Source: an uncultured Caulobacteraceae bacterium
GTDB lineage: Bacteria > Pseudomonadota > Alphaproteobacteria > Caulobacterales > Caulobacteraceae
DNA length: 5,113 nucleotides
Assembly (NCBI GenBank): GCA_903884915.1
Contig: CAISGS010000162.1
Span: forward strand, 1 to 5,113
Direction: 5' to 3'
This document shows, piece after piece, positions 1 through 5,113 of the stretch. The notes beneath the pieces are model-generated. The model was not told where the DNA came from and did no database searches. It saw only the letters and a program-made list of their open reading frames with translations. The number at the start of each line of letters is the position of its first letter. Within the stretch, counting starts at the first letter, position 1. The position numbers were made by a program, and so were the translations under genes.

Positions 1-11
1 GGGCCTTGTTT
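1..11. repeat. Probable end of a second repeat copy, cut by the window edge
   Basis: The first 11 bases (GGGCCTTGTTT) are identical to 165-175, the right end of the palindromic element described at 25-173. Bases 2-9 (GGCCTTGT) are also the inverted complement of 25-32 (ACAAGGCC), so 2-32 can fold into an 8-bp stem with a 15-base loop. The simplest reading is that the window starts in the right end of another copy of the same element, lying a few bases from the first. Only 11 bases are visible, so chance or a simple hairpin arm is also possible. Confidence 0.4.
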
Positions 12-24
12 GTTTTCTTAAAAT

Positions 25-173
25 ACAAGGCCGCCTACCCCGGCTTCGCCGGTACTTCCCCCATGGGGGGAAGATCAAGGATGCGTAACTCTTCCCCCAT
101 GGGGGGAAGATCAAGGATGCGTAACTCTTCTCCCTCTGGGGGAAGTGGCGCAAAGCGACGTAGGGGGCCTTGT
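25..173. repeat. Composite palindromic intergenic element with terminal inverted repeats
   Basis: Seen directly: the left end ACAAGGCCGCCTAC (25-38) is the inverted complement of the right end GTAGGGGGCCTTGT (160-173) with one mismatch in 14. Moving inward, each arm has a small GC hairpin: CCGGC-TTC-GCCGG at 40-52 on the left and a weaker CGC-AAA-GCG at 149-157 on the right. Next come ACTTCCCCC (54-62) and its exact inverted complement GGGGGAAGT (138-146). Three CTTCCCCC/GGGGGAAG-type palindromes sit in the middle. There is no open reading frame of recognisable function, so this resembles a REP/BIME- or MITE-like non-coding element. It lies directly 3' of the monooxygenase gene and could act as a transcription terminator or mRNA 3' stabiliser for it. 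No target-site duplication is evident. The mobile origin is inference. Confidence 0.65.
55..126. repeat. Two perfect tandem copies of a 36-bp unit
   Basis: Bases 55-90 and 91-126 are identical. Each unit begins with a palindrome, CTTCCCCCATGGGGGGAAG, able to form an 8-bp stem on a 3-base loop, followed by 17 bases (ATCAAGGATGCGTAACT). A third, diverged palindrome (127-145, CTTCTCCCTCTGGGGGAAG) follows without the 17-base tail. The perfect identity suggests a recent duplication inside the larger element, for example by replication slippage, so copy number may vary between strains. It is not a CRISPR: the copies abut and have no spacers. Confidence 0.85.
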
Positions 174-174
174 T

Positions 175-1680
175 TTACTTGCTATATTGGAACGTCGCCT
201 CGTCGAGATCGATCTGTGGGAACAGGTCCTTTTCGGCCCAATAGTCTTGGGTGTGCTGCCACTCGGCCTTGTCGCCGCGGCGAGGCAGAAGGTGCATGCC
301 GCGCATCAGATAGCCGGGATTGAAGTTCTCGGAATCGATCCAAGGCAGCAGCGGCATGTCCTTGTCTTCGGGGCGCAGGGTCGGGGTGACGGCCTTGACA
401 CCCTTCTGGTCCATATGGTTGAGCAGGCGCGCGACAAAGTCTCCGATCAGATCGGCGCGCAGGGTCCAACTGGCGCGGAAATAACCGAACACCCAGATCA
501 TGTTGGGTACGCCGGTAAACATCATGCCGCGATAGGTGACGGTCTTGGAAAAGTCCAAGGCCTCGCCATTGATCGAGAAATGGATATCGCCCAGCACGTT
601 CAGATTAAAGCCGGTCGCGGTGACGATGATGTCAGCTTCAAGCTCGACACCCGACTTCAGCAGGATGCCCTTTTCGGTGAAGCGCTCGATCTCGTCGGTC
701 ACGACGCTGGCCTTGCCCGAGGCTATGCCTTGGAAAATATCGCCGTCTGGCACAAAGGCGATGCGCTGGCGCCAAGGGCGATAGCTGGGTGTAAAGTGCT
801 TCTCGACCATCTCATCGGGCAAGAAGGCCCGGATGCCCGACAGAAGCTCTTCGCGCACCACTTCAGGCTCTTCGAACGACCGGCGCGTAAACTCACCCTG
901 ATCAAACAGGATCTGGCGGCGGGCAATCTCGTGGATCCACTCTTCCTTGACCTCAAGCTTGCGCAGATTGTCGACCAGGTCATTGGCATTGCGGCCGGGG
1001 ATGAAATAGGTCGGCGTGCGCTGGAGCAGGGTCACATGCTCGCAATCCGCGGCAATGGCCGGGACCAAAGTCGCTGCCGTCGCGCCAGACCCGATGACCA
1101 CCACCTTCTTGCCCTTATAGGCGAGGTCTTTGGGCCAGCTTTGGGGATGGATGATCTGGCCCTTAAACTGGTCCATGCCCTGCCATTCGGGCGTATAGCC
1201 CTCGTCGTGGCGATAATAGCCTTGGCACATCCACAGGAAGTTGGTTGTGAAGACGCGGCTCTCGCCCGTGGCCTTATTGACAGCCGTGATGGTCCAGAGA
1301 TTGTCCTTGCCCGACCAACTGGCCGACAGGATCTTGTGGCCATAGCGGATGTGGCGATCCAGATCGTTCTCTTCGATCACCTCGCCCATATATTTGAGGA
1401 TCTCTTGGGCCGAGGCGATCGGGGTACCGACCCAAGGCTTGAAGCGATAGCCGAAGGTATAGAGGTCACTGTCCGAACGAACGCCGGGATAGGTGTGGGT
1501 CAGCCAGGTGCCGCCAAAACTCTCTTGCGTCTCCAGCACGACAAAGCTCTTGCCCGGGCACTGATCCTTGAGGTGATAGGCACCGCCCACGCCAGAAATG
1601 CCCGCCCCGACGATCAGCACATCGAAATGCTCGGTTGCGGTGGTGTCGCTGGACTTTGCCAGTGTTGCGGTGTCGGCCAT
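175..1680 (-). CDS. EthA-like type I Baeyer-Villiger / flavin-containing monooxygenase
   Basis: A 501-residue cytoplasmic flavoprotein, predicted to use FAD, NADPH and O2 to insert oxygen next to a ketone (giving an ester or lactone) or to oxidise a heteroatom. Residues 21-32 (VLIVGAGISGVG) form the FAD-binding Rossmann motif, with E50 at the end of the second strand and GGTW at 56-59. PGVRSDSDLYTFGYRFKPW (65-83) is typical of the family. The Baeyer-Villiger fingerprint FxGxxxHxxxWP is complete at 172-183 (FKGQIIHPQSWP). The NADPH-binding motif GSGATA is at 197-202, and the ATG motif at 354-356. HFTPSYRPWRQR (295-306) places it with the EthA group rather than the cyclohexanone-monooxygenase group. 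The length is close to EthA (about 490). The start is supported by AGGAGAGG six bases upstream (1687-1694). The gene is divergent from the COG3618 amidohydrolase and its TAA stop lies one base from the palindromic element. The physiological substrate is unknown. Confidence 0.93.
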   Translation of the reverse strand: MADTATLAKSSDTTATEHFDVLIVGAGISGVGGAYHLKDQCPGKSFVVLETQESFGGTWLTHTYPGVRSDSDLYTFGYRFKPWVGTPIASAQEILKYMGEVIEENDLDRHIRYGHKILSASWSGKDNLWTITAVNKATGESRVFTTNFLWMCQGYYRHDEGYTPEWQGMDQFKGQIIHPQSWPKDLAYKGKKVVVIGSGATAATLVPAIAADCEHVTLLQRTPTYFIPGRNANDLVDNLRKLEVKEEWIHEIARRQILFDQGEFTRRSFEEPEVVREELLSGIRAFLPDEMVEKHFTPSYRPWRQRIAFVPDGDIFQGIASGKASVVTDEIERFTEKGILLKSGVELEADIIVTATGFNLNVLGDIHFSINGEALDFSKTVTYRGMMFTGVPNMIWVFGYFRASWTLRADLIGDFVARLLNHMDQKGVKAVTPTLRPEDKDMPLLPWIDSENFNPGYLMRGMHLLPRRGDKAEWQHTQDYWAEKDLFPQIDLDEATFQYSK

Positions 1681-1856
1681 AGGTCACCTCTCCTGTGATG
1701 ATTGCTGACATTCTGATTGCTGGAGGCGATCCCCCAGGTTCAGGCGCATTCACCGCGCGAGCCAACAACTAACCGATGATCATATGCACAAACGCGGCGA
1801 CGAAAAGCCCTCTTCTGCGCAAGCGTCCAACCGCCGCACTGATCGCATCTGTCCCC

Positions 1857-1886
1857 TTGGCGATCGGTGTCTAAGCACCCTATGGT
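1857..1886 (+). promoter_or_regulatory. Weak candidate promoter for the COG3618 amidohydrolase
   Basis: TTGGCG (1857-1862) and TATGGT (1881-1886) match four of six positions each of the housekeeping -35 and -10 hexamers, with an 18-bp spacer. Transcription would start near 1893 and give a leader of about 50 bases before the ATG at 1944. Matches of this quality arise by chance, so this is only a candidate. Confidence 0.25.
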
Positions 1887-1929
1887 GTGGCTTGGCCCGC
1901 GACCTCAGCACGAAGACTGAAGGGGGCTC

Positions 1930-1936
1930 AGGGAGA
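1930..1936 (+). promoter_or_regulatory. Ribosome-binding site that fixes the amidohydrolase start
   Basis: AGGGAGA lies seven bases before the ATG at 1944. The longer frame from the GTG at 1887 has no comparable site, and the extra 19 residues (Arg/Ala/Gly-rich) are not part of the conserved domain, which begins near residue 11 of the shorter protein. The 1944 start is therefore preferred. Confidence 0.7.
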
Positions 1937-1943
1937 CGAACTC

Positions 1944-2978
1944 ATGGGCGAGACCATTTTAGATCCCACACTGCCGATCATCGATCCGCACCACCATCTG
2001 TGGGACCGGACAGCCCTGTTCGCCACCCAACCGCCGCCCAAACATGAGTTCGAAAGGCTGCTGCGTCTTTCGCCGCGCTATCTGCTCGATGAGTTGCTGG
2101 CGGATATGAACCGCGGCCACAATGTCATCGCCACCGTCTATATGGAGTGCGGAGCCATGTACCGCGCGGGCGGGCCATCAGAAATGCGGCCTGTCGGTGA
2201 GACCGAGTTCGTCAACGGCTTTGCCGCCATCAGCGCCAGCGGTGTCTATGGTCCGGCCAGGGCCTGCGCGGGCATTGTCGGCCATGCCGATCTGATGCGC
2301 GGCGACGGGGCCGCTGCGGTGCTCGAAGCCCATATTGCGGCGGGCGGCGGCCGGTTCCGCGGCATTCGTCACAGCGCCTCATTCGATGCCGACGGCAATG
2401 TCCTTGGCCCCCTCGCCCATCGCCCGGCGGGCGTCTATCGCTCGGCAGAGTTTCGCCAAGGGTTCAAACATCTGGCGCGTCTGGGCCTATCGTTCGATGC
2501 TTGGCTCTTGGAACCGCAGCTTGGCGATGTGCTTGATCTGGCCAAGACCTTCCCGGACACGGCCATGGTGCTCGACCATGTTGGCACACCGCTGGGCCTC
2601 GCCAGCTATCAGGGGCGGCGCGAGGAACGGTTCGACATCTGGAAACAGTCCATCCAAGCCTTGGCGAAGTGCGAGAACCTGTCGGTCAAGGTCGGCGGCT
2701 TGGCCATGCCCTTCCCCGGCTTCCCGACCTTCATGGCACAGCCTCAGGCCTCATCGGAGACCCTCGCCAACGAATGGCGGCCCTATGTCGAAACCTGCAT
2801 CGAGGCCTTTGGCGTCGAGCGCTGCATGTTTGAAAGCAACTTCCCGGTCGATCTGGGCACCTGCACCTATGATGTCCTGTGGAACGCCTTCAAACATCTG
2901 GCCAAGGGCTATTCCGCCGACGAAAAGACCGCCCTGTTCAGCGGAACGGCCAAACGGGTCTATCGACTAGACCTCTAG
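1944..2978 (+). CDS. TIM-barrel amidohydrolase, COG3618 / PDC-lactonase-like
   Basis: A 344-residue predicted soluble metal-dependent hydrolase of the amidohydrolase-2 fold. The first strand carries the hallmark DPHHHLWD (residues 14-21), whose HxH (H16, H18) would bind metal or substrate. Other conserved blocks are VYMECG (65-70, E68), FRGIRHS (138-144), FDAWLLEPQL (184-193), VLDHVGTP (209-216, H212) and KVGGLAMP (249-256). MFESNFPVD (295-303) stands at the position of the usual C-terminal SDWP-type motif. Relatives include 2-pyrone-4,6-dicarboxylate lactonase (LigI) and uncharacterised lactonases. The expected reaction is therefore hydrolysis of a lactone or other cyclic ester, which would fit downstream of the divergent Baeyer-Villiger enzyme; that link is inference. 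An Asn (N299) occupies the place of the common catalytic Asp, as I recall is usual for one subgroup. The amt gene follows after 121 bp on the same strand. The fold is secure, the substrate is not. Confidence 0.88.
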   Translation: MGETILDPTLPIIDPHHHLWDRTALFATQPPPKHEFERLLRLSPRYLLDELLADMNRGHNVIATVYMECGAMYRAGGPSEMRPVGETEFVNGFAAISASGVYGPARACAGIVGHADLMRGDGAAAVLEAHIAAGGGRFRGIRHSASFDADGNVLGPLAHRPAGVYRSAEFRQGFKHLARLGLSFDAWLLEPQLGDVLDLAKTFPDTAMVLDHVGTPLGLASYQGRREERFDIWKQSIQALAKCENLSVKVGGLAMPFPGFPTFMAQPQASSETLANEWRPYVETCIEAFGVERCMFESNFPVDLGTCTYDVLWNAFKHLAKGYSADEKTALFSGTAKRVYRLDL

Positions 2979-2991
2979 ATCGATCGGCCGT

Positions 2992-3019
2992 CTGATAGAA
3001 AAATACACCGCTGCATAAA
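2992..3019 (+). promoter_or_regulatory. Weak candidate promoter for amt
   Basis: CTGATA (2992-2997) and CATAAA (3014-3019) each match four of six consensus positions with a 16-bp spacer, in the AT-richer part of the gap after the amidohydrolase stop. A transcript from here would begin near the first leader hairpin (3024). I saw no sigma-54 element (TGGCAC-N5-TTGC) in the gap, though such promoters are common for ammonium transporter genes. Read-through from the amidohydrolase is an alternative. Confidence 0.25.
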
Positions 3020-3023
3020 TTCT

Positions 3024-3076
3024 CTCTCCCCGAAGCCGAGCCAGCCTGATAGCGAAGGCACTGGGCTCGGGGAGAG
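3024..3076 (+). ncRNA. Structured 5' leader element of amt (long bulged hairpin)
   Basis: The RNA can fold into one stacked hairpin. CTCTCCCC (3024-3031) pairs with GGGGAGAG (3069-3076). A six-base bulge follows on the 5' side. GAGCC (3038-3042) then pairs with GGCTC (3064-3068), then an asymmetric internal loop (A against ACTG), then GCCT (3044-3047) pairs with AGGC (3056-3059), closed by the loop GATAGCGA. That makes 17 base pairs. A rival pairing extends the outer stem to 10 bp (GA 3032-3033 with TC 3067-3068). No T-run follows on either strand, so it is not an ordinary terminator. It matches no riboswitch class I recognise. It may be a cis-regulatory leader or a processing/stability structure for the amt mRNA; the function is inferred from position only. 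Confidence 0.5.
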
Positions 3077-3100
3077 TCCCAACGATTAAGAGGTTTGGGA
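3077..3100 (+). promoter_or_regulatory. amt: Hairpin presenting the amt ribosome-binding site in its loop
   Basis: TCCCAA (3077-3082) pairs with TTGGGA (3095-3100), a perfect 6-bp stem with a 12-base loop. The loop contains the Shine-Dalgarno sequence AAGAGG (3088-3093), and the last stem base is the A of the ATG start codon. It begins directly after the preceding long hairpin, so the two could stack or compete. The arrangement could tune translation start. A 6-bp stem can occur by chance, so confidence is moderate. Confidence 0.45.
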
Positions 3101-4401
3101 TGAAGCGGTTAGGATGGGTCGGCCTAGGGTCGGCGATTGCGGCATTGGTGACAGCCTCAAGCGCGCAGGCTCAAGATGTCGCTACGGTCTCTTCAGGCGA
3201 TACGGCCTGGATCTTAGCCTCCACCGCTCTTGTCCTGCTCATGACCTTGCCCGGTCTGGCCCTGTTCTATGGCGGGCTTGTGCGGTCAAAGAACGTCCTA
3301 TCGGTAATGGCGCAGTGCGTTGGTATTGCCTGCCTCGCCTCGGTGCTCTGGCTGCTTGGCGGCTATAGCCTGTCCTTTTCCGGCGCCCATCCGCTGATTG
3401 GCGATCTGGCCAAGTTTGCGCTGAACGCGGTCCCGCGCGACGCTCTGGTCGGCACCATTCCTGAGAATGTCTTCTTCTCGTTCCAGATGGCCTTTGCGGT
3501 CATTACCCCCGCCCTGATCATCGGCGCGACGGTCGAACGCATGAAATTCAGCGCTGTGATGGTCTTTTCGGGTCTCTGGCTGTTGGTCGTCTATGCCCCG
3601 GTCTGTCACTGGGTCTGGGGCGGCGGCTGGCTGATGGGTCGCAACGTGATGGACTATGCCGGAGGCTTGGTCGTCCATGCCACGGCGGGGGTTTCAGCCC
3701 TTTTGCTCGCTTGGAAGCTTGGCCCACGCGATGGCTATCCCCGCGATCTTCACCCCCCACACAATCCTGGCATGACCATGATGGGCGCAGGCCTTCTGTG
3801 GGTGGGCTGGTACGGCTTTAACGGCGGCAGCGCGCTGGCGGCCAACGCCGATGCGGGTGCAGCCCTTCTGGCCACCCATATGTCCGCCTCGGCGGCGGGT
3901 CTGGTCTGGGCCCTGATCGAGTGGAAGCGCTTTGGCCGGGTCAGCATGGTTGGCCTCGTCACCGGCGTGGTTGCAGGCCTCGCCACCGTCACCCCGGCCT
4001 CAGGCTTTATCAGCCCGCTCGCCGGAGCCGTCCTCGGCGCGGTTGGCAGCTTTGTCTGCTATCATTCGGTGGAACTGGTTCGCCATCGGCTCAAGATCGA
4101 TGACAGCTTGGATGTCTTCGCCGTGCACGGCATCGGCGGGATTGTCGGCACTCTGCTGGTTGCGGTTCTGGCCAGTCCAGCGCTCGGCGGTGAGGGCTAT
4201 GCCGAAGGGGTCGCCATGTCCGATCAGGCCATCACCCAGACCCTCGGCGTTCTGGTTGTCTGCGGCTGGTCCGCCATCGCGACGCTGGTTCTGGTCTGGA
4301 TTGTGCGCAAGACGGTCGGGCTTCGGGTTAGCCCCGAGACCATCGATGACGGCCTCGACATGGCGGTCCACGGCGAGAAGGCCTATCGCTCGATTAACTA
4401 G
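3100..4401 (+). CDS. amt: Ammonium transporter, Amt/AmtB family
   Basis: A 433-residue inner-membrane protein, an ammonia/ammonium channel that works as a trimer. Residues 1-24 are a signal peptide (KR, hydrophobic stretch, AQA before Q25), as in many proteobacterial Amt proteins, and the rest shows the expected series of about eleven membrane helices. Signature blocks: FYGGLVRSKNVLSVMAQ (56-72), FFSFQMAFA (125-133, phenylalanine-gate region), CHWVWGGGW (169-177, W173 at the ammonium recruitment site), MDYAGGLVVH (184-193, D185 and first pore histidine H193), GWYGFNGGSA (236-245, F240 and S244) and DVFAVHGIGG (338-347, second pore histidine H343). The cytoplasmic tail ends with GLDMAVHGEKAY (418-429), the part that binds the PII protein GlnK in AmtB, so GlnK control is likely preserved. 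No glnK lies on either side in the window, unlike the common glnK-amtB operon. The start is supported by AAGAGG six bases before the ATG. No pore residue appears to be missing. Confidence 0.96.
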   Translation: MKRLGWVGLGSAIAALVTASSAQAQDVATVSSGDTAWILASTALVLLMTLPGLALFYGGLVRSKNVLSVMAQCVGIACLASVLWLLGGYSLSFSGAHPLIGDLAKFALNAVPRDALVGTIPENVFFSFQMAFAVITPALIIGATVERMKFSAVMVFSGLWLLVVYAPVCHWVWGGGWLMGRNVMDYAGGLVVHATAGVSALLLAWKLGPRDGYPRDLHPPHNPGMTMMGAGLLWVGWYGFNGGSALAANADAGAALLATHMSASAAGLVWALIEWKRFGRVSMVGLVTGVVAGLATVTPASGFISPLAGAVLGAVGSFVCYHSVELVRHRLKIDDSLDVFAVHGIGGIVGTLLVAVLASPALGGEGYAEGVAMSDQAITQTLGVLVVCGWSAIATLVLVWIVRKTVGLRVSPETIDDGLDMAVHGEKAYRSIN

Positions 4402-4409
4402 GGCCAAGA

Positions 4410-4433
4410 GGCCAGCGCGATTAAGCGCTGGCC
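4410..4433. terminator. Hairpin between convergent genes, possible bidirectional terminator
   Basis: GGCCAGCGC (4410-4418) and GCGCTGGCC (4425-4433) form a perfect 9-bp GC-rich stem with the loop GATTAA. It begins nine bases after the amt stop. The loop carries the TAA stop of the minus-strand gene, whose last three codons form the other arm. Neither strand has a T-run directly after the stem, so intrinsic termination may be inefficient; a pause or mRNA-end protecting role is also possible. Confidence 0.55.
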
Positions 4434-5113
4434 GCCAAGCTTGAGGTTACCCGAGCTGCCGGGAAGATACGCAGGAAGTTCTCAGCATAGAACTTGGCCC
4501 GCACGGATTCGTCTCGAACACCCAGCGACGCCTCAAAGCGCGCGATAGGATCGCGTCCGCCTTCAATATGGGGATAGTCGCTGGAGAACAGATAGAGGTC
4601 CGGATTGGATTGATCGATGAAGTTGCCGACCTCTTCAAAGACGAAGGGCGTGAAGGCCATCTGATCGGTCAGTTGCTGCGACGGGATGCGGCTGAGGCCC
4701 TGCAGATTGGCGTCATTGCGGCTCCAGTGCTTGACCACCCAGTCCAGACGCCGCAGCAGTTCAGGCACCCATCCGGCGCCCAGTTCAACACTGGCCCCGC
4801 GCAGGGTCGGATGGCGCTGAAACACTCCATCCAACACCATCATGGTCAAGAAGGCTTCAGGACCCTCATGCAGCAAGGCAATATCCTTGGTGCGCAGGTT
4901 CTCACCGCCGCCCAGCCAATCCTTGGTAGGCGCGCGGCCATTGTTCATCCAAGCCTTGGCGAGCTGTAAGGGCGCGCCGCCGACATGGAGGAGGAAGGGA
5001 ATGCCGCTCTCGGCCAACTTGGCCCAGAACGGATCGAGGTCGACGTGGCCAGGTGAGCGATCACCGCAAGGACGATGGGGAATCCAGACCGCCTCAAGGC
5101 CGCTGCGCAGGAC
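4421..5113 (-). CDS. Amidohydrolase-2 family protein (ACMSD-like), partial, N-terminus off the edge
   Basis: The visible part is the C-terminal 230 residues of a TIM-barrel metal-dependent hydrolase/decarboxylase (Amidohydro_2, COG2159; relatives include 2-amino-3-carboxymuconate-6-semialdehyde decarboxylase). The frame stays open to the last base. A TTG at 5017 could be read as a start, but the family sequence continues upstream of it (AVWIPHRPCGDRSPG, 5036-5092 region), so the true start lies beyond 5113. The beta-5 histidine is in FLLHVGG (visible residue 43), and FSSDYPHIEG holds the metal/catalytic Asp (visible residue 169) and H172. The initial HxH motif must lie outside the window. The gene converges on amt with a 19-base gap. 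It differs clearly from the COG3618 enzyme at 1944-2978 and keeps the Asp that enzyme lacks. Substrate unknown; a role in the same catabolic locus is inference. Confidence 0.9.
   Translation of the reverse strand, partial: VLRSGLEAVWIPHRPCGDRSPGHVDLDPFWAKLAESGIPFLLHVGGAPLQLAKAWMNNGRAPTKDWLGGGENLRTKDIALLHEGPEAFLTMMVLDGVFQRHPTLRGASVELGAGWVPELLRRLDWVVKHWSRNDANLQGLSRIPSQQLTDQMAFTPFVFEEVGNFIDQSNPDLYLFSSDYPHIEGGRDPIARFEASLGVRDESVRAKFYAENFLRIFPAARVTSSLAASA

Larger units (their letters stand above)
1681..1943. promoter_or_regulatory. Divergent intergenic control region
   Basis: These 263 bases separate the start codons of the minus-strand monooxygenase and the plus-strand amidohydrolase and must hold the promoter of at least one of them. 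Visible elements are the monooxygenase ribosome-binding site (AGGAGAGG on the minus strand, 1687-1694), a 9-bp direct repeat TGATTGCTG at 1699-1707 and 1714-1722, and an 8-bp palindrome ATGATCAT at 1776-1783. I could not identify an operator of a named regulator family, and no regulator gene lies in the window. No convincing short gene is seen: the open frame from about 1784 overlaps the amidohydrolase and resembles nothing known. Confidence 0.55.

Noticed and set aside
55..145. Possible CRISPR array, since the repeat unit is 36 bp.
   Set aside because: The units abut with no spacers, there are only two full copies, and no cas gene is present.
6..323. A plus-strand open frame with repeated SPMGGRSRMRN peptides at the left edge.
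   Set aside because: The peptide repeats come from translating the 36-bp non-coding repeat, and the frame then runs antisense into the monooxygenase.
145..1698. A plus-strand open frame of 517 codons running antisense to the monooxygenase, longer than the gene itself.
   Set aside because: Its translation shows no recognisable domain, while the minus strand carries complete FAD, NADPH and Baeyer-Villiger motifs and a good ribosome-binding site. Long antisense frames are common opposite GC-rich genes.
1887..1943. Longer amidohydrolase starting at the GTG at 1887.
   Set aside because: It lacks a ribosome-binding site, whereas AGGGAGA precedes the ATG at 1944, and the extra residues are outside the conserved domain.
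2979..3099. A sigma-54 promoter or a known riboswitch (for example glutamine or guanidine type) before amt.
   Set aside because: GGCAC at 3057-3061 is not followed by TTGC at the required spacing, and the hairpin loops lack the ACGR or other conserved loops of classes I know.
4000..4407. Minus-strand and alternative-frame open frames inside amt and the COG3618 amidohydrolase.
   Set aside because: They are shadows of well-supported genes in other frames, with Arg/Pro/Ala-rich low-complexity translations and no domain signal.
5015..5017. TTG at 5017 as the start of the minus-strand amidohydrolase.
   Set aside because: The same frame continues upstream to the window edge with family-like sequence, and the barrel's first half would be missing from a protein starting here.

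Overview
The window looks like a piece of a GC-rich alphaproteobacterial chromosome. Caulobacterales or Sphingomonadales would fit, but this rests only on base composition, protein style and the CTTCCCCC/GGGGGAAG type of intergenic palindrome; no marker gene fixes the taxon. It carries four protein-coding genes, one of them cut by the right edge, plus a structured repeat at the left edge. I see no tRNA, rRNA, transposase or CRISPR array.

Layout from left to right. Positions 1-174 hold no gene. They contain a composite palindromic repeat (25-173) with 14-bp terminal inverted repeats, inner hairpins and a 36-bp unit duplicated in tandem, and what looks like the end of a second copy at the window edge. 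Positions 175-1680 (minus strand) encode an EthA-like type I Baeyer-Villiger / flavin-containing monooxygenase, whose stop codon lies next to the repeat. A 263-bp divergent intergenic region follows. Positions 1944-2978 (plus) encode a TIM-barrel amidohydrolase of the COG3618 / 2-pyrone-4,6-dicarboxylate lactonase-like group. A 121-bp leader with two successive predicted RNA hairpins precedes an ammonium transporter, amt (3100-4401, plus). A 9-bp-stem hairpin then separates amt from a convergent, partial amidohydrolase-2 gene (4421 to past 5113, minus).

How the genes may work together: the monooxygenase (ketone to ester or lactone) and two amidohydrolase-fold enzymes (hydrolysis or decarboxylation of carbonyl or lactone compounds) are a plausible set for breaking down a cyclic ketone, terpenoid, steroid or aromatic compound. 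The substrate cannot be read from sequence. The Amt channel has no glnK beside it and is preceded by a structured leader, so it may be regulated separately from the catabolic genes. The two items most worth checking are the palindromic element at 25-173 and the amt leader at 3024-3100. The enzymes themselves belong to known families; I see no clear evidence of a wholly new multi-gene system.
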